64,000 nucleotides of DNA from Phycisphaerales bacterium. Its GTDB lineage: Bacteria > Planctomycetota > Phycisphaerae > Phycisphaerales > UBA1924. Location: NCBI GenBank assembly GCA_020850415.1, contig JADZER010000060.1, forward strand, positions 81,312 through 145,311, written 5' to 3'. Positions 31,731-40,431 of the stretch are shown here, piece after piece. The translations under genes were made by a program, and so were the position numbers. Numbering within the stretch: position 1 is the first letter of the stretch; every line of letters begins with the position of its first letter. Under the pieces are notes generated by a model. That model was not told the DNA's origin and searched no databases. It worked only from the letters and a program-made list of their open reading frames with translations.

Positions 31731-33860
31731 ATGTTGGACCGCTGGTCTAGGAAACTGTCCGCCGTCGCCCTGCTGGTGGCGGCGATGGGTGCTTCGGCGG
31801 GTGTCGGCGCCCTCGAATCCCCGGGTGCCGCCTCCCAGCCGGAAGCCGCTCCGGCCCTGTTCGTCGAGATCCCCGGCGTCATGCTCTTCTCGGGGCAGGT
31901 GATCGCCAAGCCCCTGCAGTTCGACGACATGGCCGACCGCGGCATGAGCCAGCAGCAGATCTCCGGCGTCATCGCCCAGACCGACGCCCTGCTCGCGCAG
32001 TTCGTCGAGGTCTGGTACGAGCCGCTGGTCGACCACCATGTGCTCCGCGTCCCCGCCGGGATGACCGACGCCCAGTTCGTCGCGAGCCTCCTCTCCACCG
32101 GCCTCTTCGAGTTCGTGGAGCCCGACTGGACCCTCTTCCCCATCGCCAACTGCACCACCGACACCAACCTCCCCAGCCAGTGGCACCACAACTCCAACCG
32201 CATGGCCTCCTGCGAGGCCTGGGGCATACACACCGGCACCCCCGCCGTCACCGTCGGCATCTGCGACACCGGCGTCCAGACCAACCACCCCGACCTCCTC
32301 CTCAACCGCAAAGAGGGCTACAACGCCGTCAACCGCGTCTGGGAGAGCAACGGCGGGCAGATCGGCCCGGTGCACTCCCACGGCACGATGACCACCGGCT
32401 GCGCCGCCGCCAACGGCAACAACGGCAGGGGCGTCTCCGGCTCCGGCTGGAACCTCAGCCACCGCATGATGCGGGTCTCCAACAGCTCCAGCGGGAACGC
32501 CAACCTCAGCGACCTCACCCACGCGGCGCTCACCAGCATCCAGGCCGGCGACAAGGTCGCCAATGTCAGCTACTCCGGCGTCAACTCCTCCTCCGTCCGA
32601 TCCACCGCCACCCAGATCAAGAACCTCGGCGGCCTGCTCACCTGGTCGGCCGGCAACGACGGCGCCAACCTCAACTGGGGCAACCGCGACGCGGACGATG
32701 TCATCGTCGTCGGCGCCACCACCAGCGGCGACTCGAAGTCCAGCTTCAGCGCCTACGGCCCCAGCGTCGACCTCATGGCCCCCGGCAGCGGCGTGTACAC
32801 CACCAACAGCAACAGCGGCTACGCCGCCGTCGACGGCACCAGCTTCTCGGCGCCCCTCACCGCAGGCCTCATCGGGCTCATCTGGTCCTACAACCCCGGG
32901 CTCTCGCCCGACGAGGTCGAGGCCATCCTCAAGGCCGGCTGCGACGACCTCGGCTCCGCCGGCGTCGACAACACCTACGGCTACGGGCGCATCGACTCTT
33001 ACGAGTCCCTGCTCCTCGCCGGCGGCTCCGCCAACACCCCGCCGGTCATCACGGTCGTCTCCCCGGGCAACGGCTCGGTGTTCACGCAGGGCGCCACCAT
33101 CGTCTTCGACAGCAACACCGTCGACGCCGAGGACGGCGACCTCTCCGCCCAGGTGACCTGGACCTCCTTCACCGACGGCCTCCTCGGCACCGGCGATTTC
33201 TCCTCGAGTTCCCTCTCGGTCGGCATCCACTTCATCACCGTCGCGGTCACCGACTCCGGCGGCCTGACCGACAGCGAGTTCCTCTCCATCTCCGTCGAGG
33301 CCCCCGCGCTCCCCGCCGCGCCGACCCCGATCGCCACCACAGAGGGCCAGCCCGGCGCCCTGACCTTCACCTGGACCGACAACTCCAACAACGAGACCGG
33401 CTTCACCGTCCAGCGCCAGCAGAAGGTCGGCTCCACCTGGACCAACACCACCACCGTGGGCACGCTCCCGGCCAACGCGACCTCCTCGACCGACTCGCCC
33501 GGCTCTGGCGCCTGGCGCTACCGCGTCCGCGCCAGCAACGGCGCCGGCAACTCCTCCTGGACCGCCTTCAAGATCGCCAAGCCCGCAACGCCCACCGGCA
33601 TGACCGGCAGCGCCGCCGGCTCCACCGCCAACCTCGCCTGGAATGACAACTCCGGCATTGAGAGCGGCTACACCGTCCAGCGCCAGCAGAAGGTCGGCTC
33701 CTCGTGGACCAACACCACGACCGTCGCCACCACCGCGCAGAACGCGACCTCCTACGCCGACACCCCCGGCTCGGGCGTGTGGCGCTACCGCGTCCGTGCC
33801 GCCAACGCCGGCGCCGCCAGCTCCTGGTCCTCGTGGTCGGGCAATGTGAACATCCCGTAA
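31731..33860 (+). CDS. Secreted subtilisin-like serine protease with two C-terminal fibronectin-III-like repeats
   Basis: A 709-residue S8 protease. It has a signal peptide (about 1-28), a propeptide-like region (about 40-135, ending FEFVEPDWTLFPI), and a catalytic domain with Asp179 (ICDTGVQTNHPD), His217 (HSHGTMTTG), the oxyanion Asn309 (WSAGNDG) and Ser371 (GTSFSAPLTAG). A PKD/cadherin-like domain follows (about 440-525, NTPPVITVVSPGNG). Two near-identical fibronectin-III-like repeats, each with (E)GYTVQRQQKVGS-WTNTT or GFTVQRQQKVGS, make up the end. There is no PEP-CTERM or EF-hand tag. GAGGAG precedes the ATG. Extracellular proteolysis is the likely role; target unknown. Confidence 0.93.
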   Translation: MLDRWSRKLSAVALLVAAMGASAGVGALESPGAASQPEAAPALFVEIPGVMLFSGQVIAKPLQFDDMADRGMSQQQISGVIAQTDALLAQFVEVWYEPLVDHHVLRVPAGMTDAQFVASLLSTGLFEFVEPDWTLFPIANCTTDTNLPSQWHHNSNRMASCEAWGIHTGTPAVTVGICDTGVQTNHPDLLLNRKEGYNAVNRVWESNGGQIGPVHSHGTMTTGCAAANGNNGRGVSGSGWNLSHRMMRVSNSSSGNANLSDLTHAALTSIQAGDKVANVSYSGVNSSSVRSTATQIKNLGGLLTWSAGNDGANLNWGNRDADDVIVVGATTSGDSKSSFSAYGPSVDLMAPGSGVYTTNSNSGYAAVDGTSFSAPLTAGLIGLIWSYNPGLSPDEVEAILKAGCDDLGSAGVDNTYGYGRIDSYESLLLAGGSANTPPVITVVSPGNGSVFTQGATIVFDSNTVDAEDGDLSAQVTWTSFTDGLLGTGDFSSSSLSVGIHFITVAVTDSGGLTDSEFLSISVEAPALPAAPTPIATTEGQPGALTFTWTDNSNNETGFTVQRQQKVGSTWTNTTTVGTLPANATSSTDSPGSGAWRYRVRASNGAGNSSWTAFKIAKPATPTGMTGSAAGSTANLAWNDNSGIESGYTVQRQQKVGSSWTNTTTVATTAQNATSYADTPGSGVWRYRVRAANAGAASSWSSWSGNVNIP

Positions 33861-33886
33861 GCCCGCCCGCACACTGACAGCACACG

Positions 33887-33921
33887 ACGGCCGGGTCCGA
33901 GAGGGCCCGGCCGTTCCTTTT
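33887..33921 (+). terminator. Rho-independent terminator of the subtilase gene
   Basis: ACGGCCGGG pairs with CCCGGCCGT around a 10-nt loop and is followed by TCCTTTTA. It lies 27 bp after the stop and faces the end of the map gene, which it may also serve. Confidence 0.8.
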
Positions 33922-33957
33922 ACACCGCCCCGCGTGAGAGAAAGCCCCCGCCCCGCC

Positions 33958-34782
33958 CTACCGCGTCACCACATCCGGCAACGCCTCGAGCCCCTCGGTC
34001 AGCACCCGCGGCCCGTCCTCGGTCACCAGCACATCGTGCTCGTAATGCACCGACATCGAGCCGTCGGCCGTGTGGATCGGCCACTGGCCCCGCTGCTGGG
34101 CCGTCACACCAGTCCCGATCGCGATCATCGGCTCGACCGCGATCAGCGTCCCAGGCGCCGCGTGCTGCAGCGCGTCCGGCCACTCGCCCGGGAAGCTCGG
34201 GACCACATTCGCGATGAACGGCGGCCCGTGCAGCTTGCGCCCGATCCCGTGCCCCCCGAGCCCGCGCACCATGTGGAACCCGCAATCCCCCTCGACATAC
34301 CCCTGCACCGTCCTCGCCCACTGCAGATACCGGTTCTCCGGCCGGAGCGTCGCGACGCCCCGCCGGATCGTCTCTTTCCCGCAGTCCATGAGCCGCCGGA
34401 TCCCCGCCTCGGGCTCGCCGATCGCGTAGGTCCACGCCGCGTCCCCGATCCAACCCTTGTGCCATACCCCGATATCGACCTTGAGCAGGTCGCCCCGCTT
34501 GAGCGGCGCCGTGTACGACCCGGCCGTCCCGTGGACGATGCAGTCGTTCACGCTCAGGCACGCGTGCGACGGGAACGGCGGCAGTCTGGGGATCTTGTAC
34601 CCGAGGAAGCACGACCGGCACTTCAGATCCGCCAGCGTCGACGCCACGAACGCGTCGATCTGCGCCATCGTCTGACCGATGCGCAGGAACTCCGCCACCC
34701 GCCGGTGGGTCTCCACCACGCACTGCGCCGCGGCGTATGCCGCCTCGGCGTCGGTCTGGGCTCGGCCGGCCACGGGGTGCAT
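33958..34782 (-). CDS. map: Methionine aminopeptidase, type I
   Basis: Removes the N-terminal methionine from new proteins. The 274-residue protein shows the M24 metallopeptidase residues in order: His in CIVHGTAG, the two Asp ligands in LLKVDIGVWHKGWIGDAAWTY, His in LGGHGIGRKLHG, Glu in IAVEPMI and Glu in HYEHDVLVTEDG. The N-terminal Cys/zinc-finger extension of some type I enzymes is absent. The ATG at 34782 gives a normal length. It is divergent from the lipid kinase gene with an 84-bp spacer. Confidence 0.95.
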   Translation of the reverse strand: MHPVAGRAQTDAEAAYAAAQCVVETHRRVAEFLRIGQTMAQIDAFVASTLADLKCRSCFLGYKIPRLPPFPSHACLSVNDCIVHGTAGSYTAPLKRGDLLKVDIGVWHKGWIGDAAWTYAIGEPEAGIRRLMDCGKETIRRGVATLRPENRYLQWARTVQGYVEGDCGFHMVRGLGGHGIGRKLHGPPFIANVVPSFPGEWPDALQHAAPGTLIAVEPMIAIGTGVTAQQRGQWPIHTADGSMSVHYEHDVLVTEDGPRVLTEGLEALPDVVTR

Positions 34783-34866
34783 GGGCCGATGGTAGCCCGC
34801 CCCCCGCGATGCCGCGCCCGTCCCGCCGGGCCGGGCCCGTCCCGGGGCGCGCATACGCTCCGGGCG

Positions 34867-35754
34867 ATGCCCATCCTCTTTGTCGTCAACCGGTCCTCCG
34901 GCGTGGGACGAGCCGAACGACTCAGCCGCCACTTCGCCCGCGCCCTCGACGCCGCCGGGGAGCGATACGAGTTCTGCGACGCGAGGAACGGCACCCCGAC
35001 CGGTCAGACGCGCGAAGACTACTACCGCCGCTTCGACGCCATCGCGGCGGTGGGGGGGGACGGCACCCTCCACCACCTGCTCGGCCACGCCTGCCGCGCC
35101 GGCGTCCCCGTCTACCACATCCCCGCCGGCAACGAGAACCTCTTCGCCCGCGAGTTCGGGATGGACGGCGACCCCCAGCGACTCCTCCGCGCCCTGGAGC
35201 GGGCGCGCACCCGGTCGGTCGATGTGCCGAGCCTCGACGGCCGGCCCTTTGCCATCATGGTCTCCTTCGGGCCCGACGCGGGGGTCATCCACCGCCTCGA
35301 CGAGGTACGCGCCCGGGCCACCGGCCACGCCATGTACCTGCGCCCGGTGCTCAAAGAGGCCCTCGGGCCGCGCATGGCCCATGTCAGCCTCCGCGTCGAC
35401 GGGCGCGAGATCGTCGCCGACGGGCGGGGGTTGCTCGTCATCGCCAACAGCCCGCAGTACGCGACCCACCTCAACCCCGCCCCCCACGCCGATATCGCCG
35501 ACGGCATGCTCGACGCCGTCTTCCTGCCCGCCCGCTCCACCGCCTCGGTCGTGCTCTGGGGCCTGCGCTGCGCCACCCGCGACCAGCTCCAGACCAGCGG
35601 CGCGATCTCCGCCCGCGGCGAGCGGATCGAGGTCCTCGCCCACGCCCCCACGCCCATCCAGTCCGACGGCGAGGCCGCCGGCTGGCTCGAGGCCGGGCAG
35701 ACCGCGAGCCTGACCATCCGGCCCGGGGCCCTCCGCGTCCTCGTCGCGCGCTGA
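34867..35754 (+). CDS. Diacylglycerol-kinase-family lipid kinase
   Basis: A 295-residue protein of the DAGK catalytic family (DgkB/YegS type), which phosphorylates lipid or sphingoid alcohols with ATP. The start MPILFVVNRSSGVGRAERL matches the usual I-x-NP-x-SG-x-G nucleotide region, and FDAIAAVGGDGTLHHLLGHA carries the GGDGT motif (near 63-67). IPAGNENLFAREFGM corresponds to the conserved P-x-GT-x-NDFAR segment, although the GTxND core is altered to GNENL. The C-terminal beta domain ends with a GDGE-like motif (QSDGEAAGWL). The substrate cannot be told. Confidence 0.88.
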   Translation: MPILFVVNRSSGVGRAERLSRHFARALDAAGERYEFCDARNGTPTGQTREDYYRRFDAIAAVGGDGTLHHLLGHACRAGVPVYHIPAGNENLFAREFGMDGDPQRLLRALERARTRSVDVPSLDGRPFAIMVSFGPDAGVIHRLDEVRARATGHAMYLRPVLKEALGPRMAHVSLRVDGREIVADGRGLLVIANSPQYATHLNPAPHADIADGMLDAVFLPARSTASVVLWGLRCATRDQLQTSGAISARGERIEVLAHAPTPIQSDGEAAGWLEAGQTASLTIRPGALRVLVAR

Positions 35755-35796
35755 GATCCGGCAACGCCAACGAACGCCCGGCGGTACATTCCTGCG

Positions 35797-36954
35797 ATGT
35801 CGCCGGTCAACCCCAACTCCATCCGACCCGCCGACCGCCACGACCCCGTGCCGCCGGGCACGCTCTGCCCGAACTGCGAGTACCCCCTCGAAGGCCTTCC
35901 CCGCGGCGGGCGGTGCCCCGAGTGCGGGACCCCGATCCGCGCCAGCCGCCGGGCCGGCGTCCAAGCCCGAGACAACCTCACCGACGCGCCGGCGCCCTAC
36001 CTCAACCAGCTCCGCTGGGCCGCGACCTCCCTGGCGATCTTCGGCATCATCAACGGCCTGCTCCAGGGCGTGTCATCGGTCTTTCAACACAAGGTCATCG
36101 GCGCCCTGCTCATCGGCGCCGGCCTCGGCTGGGCGGTCGCCGTGCACTTCGCCTGCCGCCACCGGCCCTTTGTCGAGGCCATGCGCTCCAACCCCGCCCG
36201 CGAGTACGCCCGGACGCGCCTCGCCGCCCGCCTCAGCCAGTGGGCTTGGCCGCTGCAGGGTCTCCTGTTCCTCGCCTGGCTCGACGCCGCGAACACCGGC
36301 GGCCCCGCCGAGCCGGCGTTCCGCGCGGGGATGCGCCTCGCCCAGCTCGCCGGCATGCTCGGCTTCGCTCCGCTCTGCCTCTGGCTGGCCACCCTCGCCG
36401 ACTGGGCCCAGGACACCGGGCTCGCCGGGCGCCTGCGCATCTCGGCGGTGCTGGTCGGCGTCGGCGGCACGGCGTTCTCCGCCACGCTCTGGCTCATGGC
36501 GGTCCTCGCCAACACCGGCCTCGCCGCGCCCCTGAGCCTGGTCGCCCTGCTGACCCTCCTCGCCTACGAGATCGGGATCCTCGTCTTCCTCGTCTCCCAG
36601 TTCCAACTCGCCCACATGGCCAACTGGGCCGTGGTCAACAGCAAGGCCGCCGCGGAGCGGGACCTGCGCGTCCTCGAACGCCGCGCACGCCGATCGTTCA
36701 GCGGCCAGGCCGCCGAAGGCTCCCCGCTCGCCGAGCTCGCCGCCATGCGCGGCGAGCGCGTCCTCGACCCCTGCGCCCACTGCGGGTACGACCTCACCGG
36801 ACTGCCCCCAGGCGCCCCCTGCCCCGAGTGCGGCACAGCGCCCGTGCTCGACGATGTCACCGTCCGCATCGTCCGCCCCGCCCCGCCGCCGGTGCAGCTC
36901 GAGGACATCCCCCTCGTCGGCGATGAGCCCGAGGATCCCGTCGGCAAGAAGTAG
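35797..36954 (+). CDS. Membrane protein flanked by two zinc-ribbon motifs
   Basis: A 385-residue protein whose function I do not recognise. It has an N-terminal ribbon (CPNCEYPLEGLPRGGRCPEC, about 26-45), about six hydrophobic helices in the middle (about 65-265), and a C-terminal ribbon (CAHCGYDLTGLPPGAPCPEC, about 328-347). Both fit C-x2-C-x-Y-(D/P)-L-x-G-LP-x(4-5)-CPEC, a small zinc-binding module common in planctomycetes. The two ribbons probably face the cytoplasm on either side of the membrane core. The stop lies 2 bp from the convergent murG stop. Confidence 0.8.
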   Translation: MSPVNPNSIRPADRHDPVPPGTLCPNCEYPLEGLPRGGRCPECGTPIRASRRAGVQARDNLTDAPAPYLNQLRWAATSLAIFGIINGLLQGVSSVFQHKVIGALLIGAGLGWAVAVHFACRHRPFVEAMRSNPAREYARTRLAARLSQWAWPLQGLLFLAWLDAANTGGPAEPAFRAGMRLAQLAGMLGFAPLCLWLATLADWAQDTGLAGRLRISAVLVGVGGTAFSATLWLMAVLANTGLAAPLSLVALLTLLAYEIGILVFLVSQFQLAHMANWAVVNSKAAAERDLRVLERRARRSFSGQAAEGSPLAELAAMRGERVLDPCAHCGYDLTGLPPGAPCPECGTAPVLDDVTVRIVRPAPPPVQLEDIPLVGDEPEDPVGKK

Positions 36955-36956
36955 CC

Positions 36957-38069
36957 TCACTCGGTGTCGAGCAGCGCCGCCGCCAGCCGTGCCGCGCCGT
37001 CCACCGGCCCCAGCGAGCCGAGCCCCGCGCGCATCGCCCCCCGCGCCGCGCCGTCGCGCACGAGCGCCATCACGCGCCCGCCCGCGTCACCCAGGTTCCG
37101 CGCAGGGTCGATCAGGTCCTCAACGATCACCGCCCCGCCCGCCCGTTCCAGCGGCTCGGCGTTGAACCGCTGGTGCTGGTCCCGGTGGTAGGGGTAGGGC
37201 AGGAAAACCGTCGGCACACGGTTCGCCCACGCCTCGGCCACCGACCCGGCCCCGGCCCGGCTCACCGCCAGGTCCGCCGCCCCCCAGCACGCGCCCATCG
37301 CGTCGAAGAAGGTCTCGACCACCGCCGGCACCCGCTGCTCGTCGTACGCCGCGCGCCACGCCCCGTTGTCCTCCGCCCCCGTCTGATGCACCACCTGCCA
37401 TCCCCCGGCGCGCAGCTCCTCCCCGTGCGCGCGCACCAGCGCCGCCGCGAACTCGTTCACACTCCGCGCCCCCTGGCTCGCCCCCGTCACGAACAGCACC
37501 GGCCTCGACGGGTCCAGCCCCAGCCCCGCGCGGCACTCCCCCGCGTCCCCCGGCGCCAACGCCGCCCGACGCACCACAGGCCCGATCCGCTCCCAACCAC
37601 GCCCCCCGACCGCCGCCGTGCTGAACACCCGCCCCGCGTGGCGCGCGATCCACCGGTTCGCCTTCCCCGGCGGCGAGTCCTGGTTCAGCAGCACGATCGG
37701 CACGCCCTCAGCCCTTGCCGCCTGCGCCACCGGCGCCGAGACAAACCCCCCCGTCGAGAGCACCCGGACCGGCCCGCCCTCGGCCCCCCGCACCCGCCGG
37801 AGCTCGGCCCGAGCCGCCCGCACCGCGCCCCCCCAGCTCGAGACAAACCTCGCCAGCCCCCCCGGCCGCACCGACAGCGGCGCCGCCGGGATCGGCACGA
37901 ACTCAACCCCCGCCGCGGAGAGAATCCGCTCGTCGATCTGGCGCGTCGAACACAGGAACACCGCCCGCACCCCCGGCGCGCGCACGCGGAGTTCCTCCAA
38001 CACCGCCAGCATCGGGAAGATGTGCCCCCCCGTCCCGCCGCCGGCGAAGACGACGCCGCCCCCGCTCAT
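36957..38069 (-). CDS. murG: MurG, UDP-GlcNAc:lipid I N-acetylglucosamine transferase
   Basis: Converts lipid I to lipid II in peptidoglycan synthesis, on the inner membrane face. The 370-residue GT-B enzyme has FAGGGTGGHIFPMLAV at the N-terminus, STGGFVSAPVAQAA, the phosphate-binding segment VTGASQGARSVNEFAA, and the nucleotide-sugar region SRAGAGSVAEAW followed by PYPYHRDQHQRFNAEPLERAG. The ATG overlaps the ftsW stop (ATGA). The pair is what remains of the division/cell-wall cluster here; murC, murD, ftsQ and ftsZ are not visible. Confidence 0.95.
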   Translation of the reverse strand: MSGGGVVFAGGGTGGHIFPMLAVLEELRVRAPGVRAVFLCSTRQIDERILSAAGVEFVPIPAAPLSVRPGGLARFVSSWGGAVRAARAELRRVRGAEGGPVRVLSTGGFVSAPVAQAARAEGVPIVLLNQDSPPGKANRWIARHAGRVFSTAAVGGRGWERIGPVVRRAALAPGDAGECRAGLGLDPSRPVLFVTGASQGARSVNEFAAALVRAHGEELRAGGWQVVHQTGAEDNGAWRAAYDEQRVPAVVETFFDAMGACWGAADLAVSRAGAGSVAEAWANRVPTVFLPYPYHRDQHQRFNAEPLERAGGAVIVEDLIDPARNLGDAGGRVMALVRDGAARGAMRAGLGSLGPVDGAARLAAALLDTE

Positions 38070-39325
38070 GCCGACGCGACCGGTTGGCCCCGGACCGCCC
38101 CAGGCGCGAGCGTCGGCCGGGGCTCGGCCGAACCCGCCTCGACGGGCGCACCCTCGGGCAGAGCGTGCCTCGCCTGCGTCCGGTCCATCGCCACCAGCAC
38201 ACCGAGGCAGGCCGCCGTCAGGATCCACCCCGTGCCCCCCGAGCTCATCAGGGGCAGCGCGATGCCCTTGGTCGGGGCCATGCCGGTCACCACGAAGAGG
38301 TTGATCACCGCCTGCAGCCCGATCGTCGTCATGACCCCCAGCCCCACGAGCCGCAGCAGCCGGTCGGTCTCCCGACGCACGATCCCCAGCCCCGTGAAGA
38401 GCAGCAGCCCGTACAGCGCCAGCACCATCGCCGCCCCGGCGATCCCCAGCTCCTCGCAGACGATCGCGAACAGGAAGTCCGTGTGGTCCTCGGGCAGATA
38501 GCCGAACTTCTGGAACCCGTGCCCCAGCCCGCGGCCGAACCCATCGCCCCCCGCGATCGCCGCCATCGACTGGATCACATGGTACCCCGAGCCCTGCGGG
38601 TCCGCGAACGGGTCCAGGAACGCCAGGATCCGCTGCACGCGGTAGGGGCTCGTCACGATCGCCGCCCCGACCCCGACCAGCCCCAGCGGCAGGAAGGCCG
38701 CGATATGCCAGATGTTCGCCCCCGCCGCCAGCATCACCAGGCAGCACGACCCCGCGATCAGCACCCCGGTGCCGAGGTCCTCCTTCACCACCGCGATGCA
38801 CACCACGCCGACCGCGAGGAGCGCGGGCAGCAGCCCGTGCCTGAAGCTCAGCATGTGCGGCGCCCGGACGGCCCCGTACCACGCGATCAGCGCGACCATG
38901 CCCCACTTGACGATCTCGGAGGGCTGGAAGGTCTGGCCCCCGATCCGCACCCACCGCGCCGAGCCGTTCACCGAGTGCCCGATCACCGGCAGGTACACCG
39001 TCGCCAGGATCACCAGCATCCCCAGCACGCACACCGTCAGCGTCCGGAGCCCCGCGTACGGCGTCCGGTCGCGCAGGACCAGCACCGTCGACACCCGCGA
39101 CAGCAGCCGCACCGGCAGCACCGAGCTGACCACCAACGCCCCCAACGCCATCGCCATGTACACGGTGGACCGGCTCGTCAGGATCGACTCGGCCGTCACC
39201 CCCGGCAGCTGGTTCCCCACCCCATCGATCGGCGCCACACTCATCAGCGCCGAGTTGACCATCACCACCCCCAGCGTGAGCAAGGCAAGAGCACAGAGCG
39301 TGACGATGTGACCGGGGCGCAGCAT
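38066..39325 (-). CDS. ftsW: FtsW/RodA-family peptidoglycan polymerase
   Basis: SEDS-family glycosyltransferase that polymerises lipid II. The 419-residue protein has about ten membrane helices and the family segments NGSARWVRIGGQTFQPSEIVKWG, VKEDLGTGVLIAG, LPEDHTDFLFAIVCEELG and, near the end, GIALPLMSSGGTGW. A disordered Ala/Pro tail of about 40 residues follows. Coupling to murG favours FtsW over RodA. I start it at the ATG at 39325 rather than the TTG three codons upstream. Planctomycetes lack FtsZ, so FtsW must act in another division or growth system; that is from general knowledge of the phylum. Confidence 0.92.
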   Translation of the reverse strand: MLRPGHIVTLCALALLTLGVVMVNSALMSVAPIDGVGNQLPGVTAESILTSRSTVYMAMALGALVVSSVLPVRLLSRVSTVLVLRDRTPYAGLRTLTVCVLGMLVILATVYLPVIGHSVNGSARWVRIGGQTFQPSEIVKWGMVALIAWYGAVRAPHMLSFRHGLLPALLAVGVVCIAVVKEDLGTGVLIAGSCCLVMLAAGANIWHIAAFLPLGLVGVGAAIVTSPYRVQRILAFLDPFADPQGSGYHVIQSMAAIAGGDGFGRGLGHGFQKFGYLPEDHTDFLFAIVCEELGIAGAAMVLALYGLLLFTGLGIVRRETDRLLRLVGLGVMTTIGLQAVINLFVVTGMAPTKGIALPLMSSGGTGWILTAACLGVLVAMDRTQARHALPEGAPVEAGSAEPRPTLAPGAVRGQPVASA

Positions 39326-39446
39326 GACCGGCAAACACTATCGGCACCATCGCCCGCCTCGCTCGAAAGGTCCGTGCGCGGCCCTCCCCAGCCAGCATCA
39401 CGCCGGCGGGATCTCAGCCTCCGCGGGCCGTTGAGGCGCCACCAAA

Positions 39447-39521
39447 TGACCCCGACGGGATTCGAACCCGTGTTACCAGGATGAAAACCTGGTGTCCTAG
39501 ACCTGGCTAGACGACGGGGCC
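39447..39521 (-). tRNA. tRNA-Glu (anticodon UUC)
   Basis: On the minus strand a 75-nt cloverleaf begins GGCCCCGTCGTCTAG and ends CGGGGTC plus discriminator A. The acceptor stem pairs 7 bp with one G-U. The anticodon stem is CCAGG/CCTGG around TTTTCAT, giving anticodon TTC. The T arm is CGGGTTCGAATCCCG. No encoded CCA is present. It sits alone between ftsW and nadD. Confidence 0.95.
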
Positions 39522-39641
39522 TTGAGCCGATGGCGGGTTGGGGGCAAGTGTAGCCCAAAGCCCCAGCCCCGACACCCCCGCCTCACCAGTCCCGACACGC
39601 CAGCCCCGCGTCCCCCGTCACCCCCGTACCATCAGCCACCC

Positions 39642-40388
39642 ATGGACACACCGGCCGACTGCGAAGACCCAGCACCGCCCCCCGGACCGCCCTCCCTCCT
39701 GCCCCTCCCAGCCGGGGCCGACCGCGTCGTCCTCTTCGGCGGCAGCTTCGACCCCCCGACCCGCACCCACACCGCCGTCGCCGACCGTGCCCGGGCCCTC
39801 GGCGCCGGCCCCGACGCCTGGCTGGTCCTCGTCCCCGCCGCCCGCTCGCCCCTCAAGGACCACGCCCCGACCCCCGACGCCCACCGGCTCGCGATGCTCC
39901 GCCTCGCCGCCGCCCCGCTCGACCGAGCCGCGGTCTGGACCGACGAACTCGACCGCGCCCATTCTGCCCTCCACACCGCCTCCCACCCCGCCGCCCCCTC
40001 CTACTGGATCGACACCCTCCGGCGCGCCCGCGCCCTCCTCCCCGACGCGCGCCTCTGGTTCATCCTCGGCGCCGATCAGGCCGCACAGTTCCACCGCTGG
40101 CGGGCCCCACACGAGATCCTCCGACTCGCCCAGCCCATCGTCGTCCTCCGCGGGCCCCTCGCCACCATCGACGCCCTCCAGCACACCATCGCCGAGACCG
40201 GCGTCTGGTCCGACGAGGAACTCGCCGAGTGGTGCGGCTCGGTCGTCGATCTTCCTCCCACGCCCGGCAGCGCCACCGAAGCGCGCGAGCTTCTCGCCAG
40301 CCCAAACCCCGCGCCCGCCGACCTCGCCGAGCTGCTCGACGACGCGGTCCTCGCCTACATCACCGAGCACCGTCTCTACCGCGCCTGA
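39642..40388 (+). CDS. nadD: Nicotinate-nucleotide adenylyltransferase (NadD-like)
   Basis: Expected to adenylate nicotinate mononucleotide in NAD synthesis. The 248-residue protein begins with a Pro-rich extension of about 28 residues. The nucleotidyltransferase core follows: VVLFGGSFDPPTRTHTAVADRA, WLVLVPAARSPLKDHAPTPDAHRLAML, SYWIDTLRRARALLP and WFILGADQAAQFHRWRAPHEIL. The usual (H/T)-x-G-H reads T-R-T-H, so the glycine of the ATP-binding motif is replaced. The C-terminus AYITEHRLYRA is as in NadD. Because the canonical motif is altered, altered activity is possible. Confidence 0.85.
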   Translation: MDTPADCEDPAPPPGPPSLLPLPAGADRVVLFGGSFDPPTRTHTAVADRARALGAGPDAWLVLVPAARSPLKDHAPTPDAHRLAMLRLAAAPLDRAAVWTDELDRAHSALHTASHPAAPSYWIDTLRRARALLPDARLWFILGADQAAQFHRWRAPHEILRLAQPIVVLRGPLATIDALQHTIAETGVWSDEELAEWCGSVVDLPPTPGSATEARELLASPNPAPADLAELLDDAVLAYITEHRLYRA

Positions 40389-40431
40389 GCCCGCGCGAGC
40401 GCCCAATCCCACCGCGCGGTACCATGCCCGC

